From assembly GCA_050330855.1 (NCBI GenBank), contig JBHJNL010000156.1, positions 1 through 16,427 of the forward strand: a stretch of DNA of 16,427 bases, given 5' to 3'. The notes below the pieces were generated by a model. It was given only the letters and a program-made list of their open reading frames with translations. It made no database searches and had not been told where the DNA came from. Origin of the DNA: RCC1774 sp050330855 (lineage in GTDB: Bacteria > Cyanobacteriota > Cyanobacteriia > Thermosynechococcales > Thermosynechococcaceae). Below, piece after piece: positions 14,822 to 16,427 of this stretch. The number at the start of each line of letters is the position of its first letter. Within the stretch, counting starts at the first letter, position 1. A program made the position numbers and the translations under genes.

Positions 14822-15269
14822 AATTGCTCTCCCTCGAGACCACTAGCCACCACTGACTACTGGGGGACTCACCACTTGTACGGTAGGGAGAAAACTTGTG
14901 ATCTTTGTGAGGGTGTGGGATAGGAAGAGAGAATCTCCAGGCATGAGTATGGTCTGAGTTTCCCTATCGGTCATTCGATACGTGAGTTGGTATGAGGGGA
15001 TGATGTCGTGTGAAGCTCATTCCTTAAGCCTTACTGATCCAACTGGCTGTCGGAGAATCGAGCGCGACAACCTCCCACCACGATTTAACGGTATCCGATG
15101 GTACCAGTGCCACGATCTCACCCCCAAGTCCTCCGCTCGTTTGCCGTGCTCCAATGGCACCCTTGTAATGCCTCCCTCACAGAATCCTCAACTTTGACCG
15201 CTATTCTCCATTGTGAACAGCGCTATTGATTAATGCTTAATAGACCCATTTTAAGAACCGAGATTTCCC
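14822..15269. other. Gene-poor intergenic region
   Basis: These 448 bp separate the minus-strand DUF5335 gene from the plus-strand zinc-ribbon gene and should contain divergent promoters. A 71-codon open frame (14982-15197, +) has atypical composition, no ribosome-binding site and no recognisable motif, so I do not call it. No RNA or repeat was recognised. Confidence 0.5.
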
Positions 15270-15482
15270 ATGAATAACTGCCCAATTTGCTCTAACGATC
15301 TCCTGCGTCACATCGGCCACGGCGATATTTACTGGTTTTGCCCCCACTGTTGGCAAGAGTTGCCTAATCTAGAGAGCCTTGAATCTAGTCAAGGGAAGTT
15401 GCGATGGCCGAAGGCCGGTCGGAGACCATCGCTGGCCTCTCATCTGGAATATCAAGAAGAGGTCATCCCTTGTTCTGCATAA
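15270..15482 (+). CDS. Small zinc-ribbon protein (70 aa)
   Basis: MNNCPICSNDLLRHIGHGDIYWFCPHCWQELP carries two CxxC knuckles (Cys4/Cys7 and Cys24/Cys27) 16 residues apart, a classic zinc ribbon. The LLRH-x6-YWFCPxCWQE sequence recalls a short cyanobacterial family often found near two-component regulator genes. The remainder is polar, with a basic patch (RWPKAGRRP), and could contact nucleic acid or a partner protein. The protein is presumably cytoplasmic. The Shine-Dalgarno is poor (ACCGAG about 9 bp upstream). The family pattern supports coding; function is unknown. Confidence 0.75.
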   Translation: MNNCPICSNDLLRHIGHGDIYWFCPHCWQELPNLESLESSQGKLRWPKAGRRPSLASHLEYQEEVIPCSA

Positions 15483-15652
15483 CCTGAGTTGATTATATAC
15501 TCCGAACGAGTTAAAAGTTTACTTTTATCATGAGCATTAAACCCTTTAGCTGAGAGAGTTACAGCTCAATCCAAATGTTAAGTCCTTAGTCGTTGGCAGT
15601 ATACGTTCATGGAGAAAGGATTCATCGTCGTTACTTTGAAGAGATATGAGTC

Positions 15653-15916
15653 ATGATTCCGACATACAAGCAACCCTTAACCCAAGAATTTGAAGCGCTC
15701 CGACAAGCGACAAACCATTTGGTCGATCAGCTTGTCTATCGTGATGATACAAGCGAGCGCCTTACGCCCCAAAACCACAATAGATGGATACCTGCTTTAG
15801 AGCATACGGAGAAAGATACTGAACTGCTTTATAAGTTGATCAAAAAGTCAGGGTATTTTTGTGCATTACATCGTAGAAACCGACAAATCCTTTACCCAAG
15901 CCTCAGCAGATCTTGA
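15653..15916 (+). CDS. Hypothetical 87-aa frame, perhaps the 5' part of a broken gene
   Basis: MIPTYKQPLTQEFEALRQA to LLYKLIKKSG is a hydrophilic helical sequence that I do not recognise. After about residue 66 the reading becomes implausible (YFCALHRRNRQ, many Arg and Ser). At the same place the next frame gives a clear DUF302-like start. A frameshift near 15850 could join the two, or the frame may belong to a separate small gene overlapped by debris. The ribosome-binding site is GAAGAG before ATG. Low certainty. Confidence 0.35.
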   Translation: MIPTYKQPLTQEFEALRQATNHLVDQLVYRDDTSERLTPQNHNRWIPALEHTEKDTELLYKLIKKSGYFCALHRRNRQILYPSLSRS

Positions 15917-15998
15917 AGCTATTGATGCCAAATATCTCCAAAAAGGATTTGGTTATTTTGTCTTGGCGGTTGCCGTCTTTGTTCCGATCCGGCGATAG
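15852..15998 (+). pseudogene. DUF302-like fragment, truncated
   Basis: The frame reads IFVHYIVETDKSFTQASADLEAI. This matches the start of DUF302 domains (YIVETDKSFEQAxxDLEAAVKRHGFG), a small alpha/beta fold of unknown function. After KGFG the expected LHVHDLG is missing, and the frame becomes YFVLAVAVFVPIRR and stops. The domain is normally about 60-100 residues longer. There is no proper start codon in this frame. I read it as a decayed remnant, possibly once joined to the upstream frame or followed by material now out of frame at 15950-16055. Confidence 0.6.
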
Positions 15999-16065
15999 AA
16001 GGTCAAGCATTGTTGCATTACGACCCGACAATGACCGTCATTAGAGTTGTTGGGTAATAAGCTCA

Positions 16066-16162
16066 AAAATCCTTGAAACCCTTTTCTAGTAAGACTTTTA
16101 GTGATTTTTGCGTAAAATCCTTAAAACCCACTCTGTATAAGCATTTCAGCGATTTTGATCGT
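16066..16162. repeat. Imperfect tandem repeat, two units of about 48 bp
   Basis: Unit 1 (16066-16113) and unit 2 (16114-16162) both begin AAAATCCTTxAAACCC and both end near GATTTTxGxCGT, with a diverged middle (roughly two-thirds identity by eye). They directly abut. There are only two units and no spacers, so it is not a CRISPR array. It may be a remnant of a duplication or part of an element end. Confidence 0.5.
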
Positions 16163-16427
16163 TAATTCCCAGCAGGTCTATTGAACAGAACCCTCAACTG
16201 CACCCCAAGTTTAGCTTCTGCTTGGGACGCTTCCTATGGGTGTTGCGATCGCGAACCATAGAGCAGCATCCAGCCCACTCCATCAGACCTTTTTAAGGAT
16301 GAGGCTCCAAGTTAAGAGGTGTTGAAAATTAGAATCTTGCCTCTAGAAAAGATCGGGTAGAATGCAAAGACGCTAGCCTCAGTGGTTGCGTGTGCTCTTC
16401 ACGTTCTATCTGATTTGACAACAATAT
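16163..16427. other. Right-edge intergenic sequence
   Basis: No gene was recognised. CCCAAG (16204-16209) and CTTGGG (16221-16226) form a small terminator-like hairpin, and a HIP1 site lies at 16245. On the plus strand a weak promoter-like pair, CTTGCC and TAGAAT 16 bp apart (near 16335-16362), may serve a gene beyond the window. Confidence 0.4.

Noticed and set aside
14982..15197. 71-codon open frame on the plus strand
   Set aside because: No ribosome-binding site and no recognisable motif; composition looks like translated non-coding DNA.
16066..16162. Possible CRISPR array
   Set aside because: Only two diverged units directly abutting, with no spacers and no cas genes.

Overview
The window looks like a piece of a cyanobacterial chromosome. 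It carries at least eight copies of the HIP1 octamer GCGATCGC (for example at 2502, 4062, 7046, 8492, 9065, 11851, 12583 and 16245). It also encodes families typical of cyanobacteria: a Uma2-type protein, a DUF4278 protein, a secreted pentapeptide-repeat protein and a CPxC/WFCPxC zinc-ribbon protein. I cannot name the genus.

Left part (1-4500, mostly + strand). The window opens with a small inverted-repeat element (1-107). It abuts a broken pstB (phosphate ABC-transporter ATPase), which is broken again by a 99-bp MITE-like element with perfect 18-bp inverted repeats and an 8-bp target duplication (709-823). A strong hairpin follows, then a 43-aa membrane peptide gene with its own promoter, a DnaJ/CbpA-type co-chaperone, a Uma2 pseudogene, a DUF4278 gene on the minus strand, and a secreted pentapeptide-repeat protein.

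Middle (4500-10430). A gene-free stretch holds a consensus TATAAT box followed by about 220 nt rich in complementary arms, a candidate structured RNA. Next is a helix-hairpin-helix protein related to the N-terminal part of PolX. Facing it on the minus strand is a compact four-gene set, read from 10267 down to 5895: a CrtISO/RetSat-like FAD enzyme, a COG2907-like FAD/NAD-binding protein, a DGAT2-like acyltransferase and an alpha/beta hydrolase. Together they suggest an uncharacterised route for making, esterifying and turning over a lipid or isoprenoid.

Right part (10430-16427). A P2A-type cation ATPase lies on the minus strand. Upstream of it, also minus, is a two-gene set: a DUF5335 protein, then a DJ-1/PfpI domain fused to a ferritin-like helical domain. 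The DJ-1 nucleophile cysteine is replaced by glycine. The far right contains a zinc-ribbon peptide, a decayed DUF302-like locus with reading-frame breaks, and an imperfect 48-bp tandem repeat.

The main points of interest are the clean MITE insertion in pstB, the candidate RNA at about 4722-4940, the redox/acyltransferase/hydrolase cluster, and the cysteine-less DJ-1-ferritin fusion. No CRISPR array, complete transposase, rRNA or tRNA was seen.
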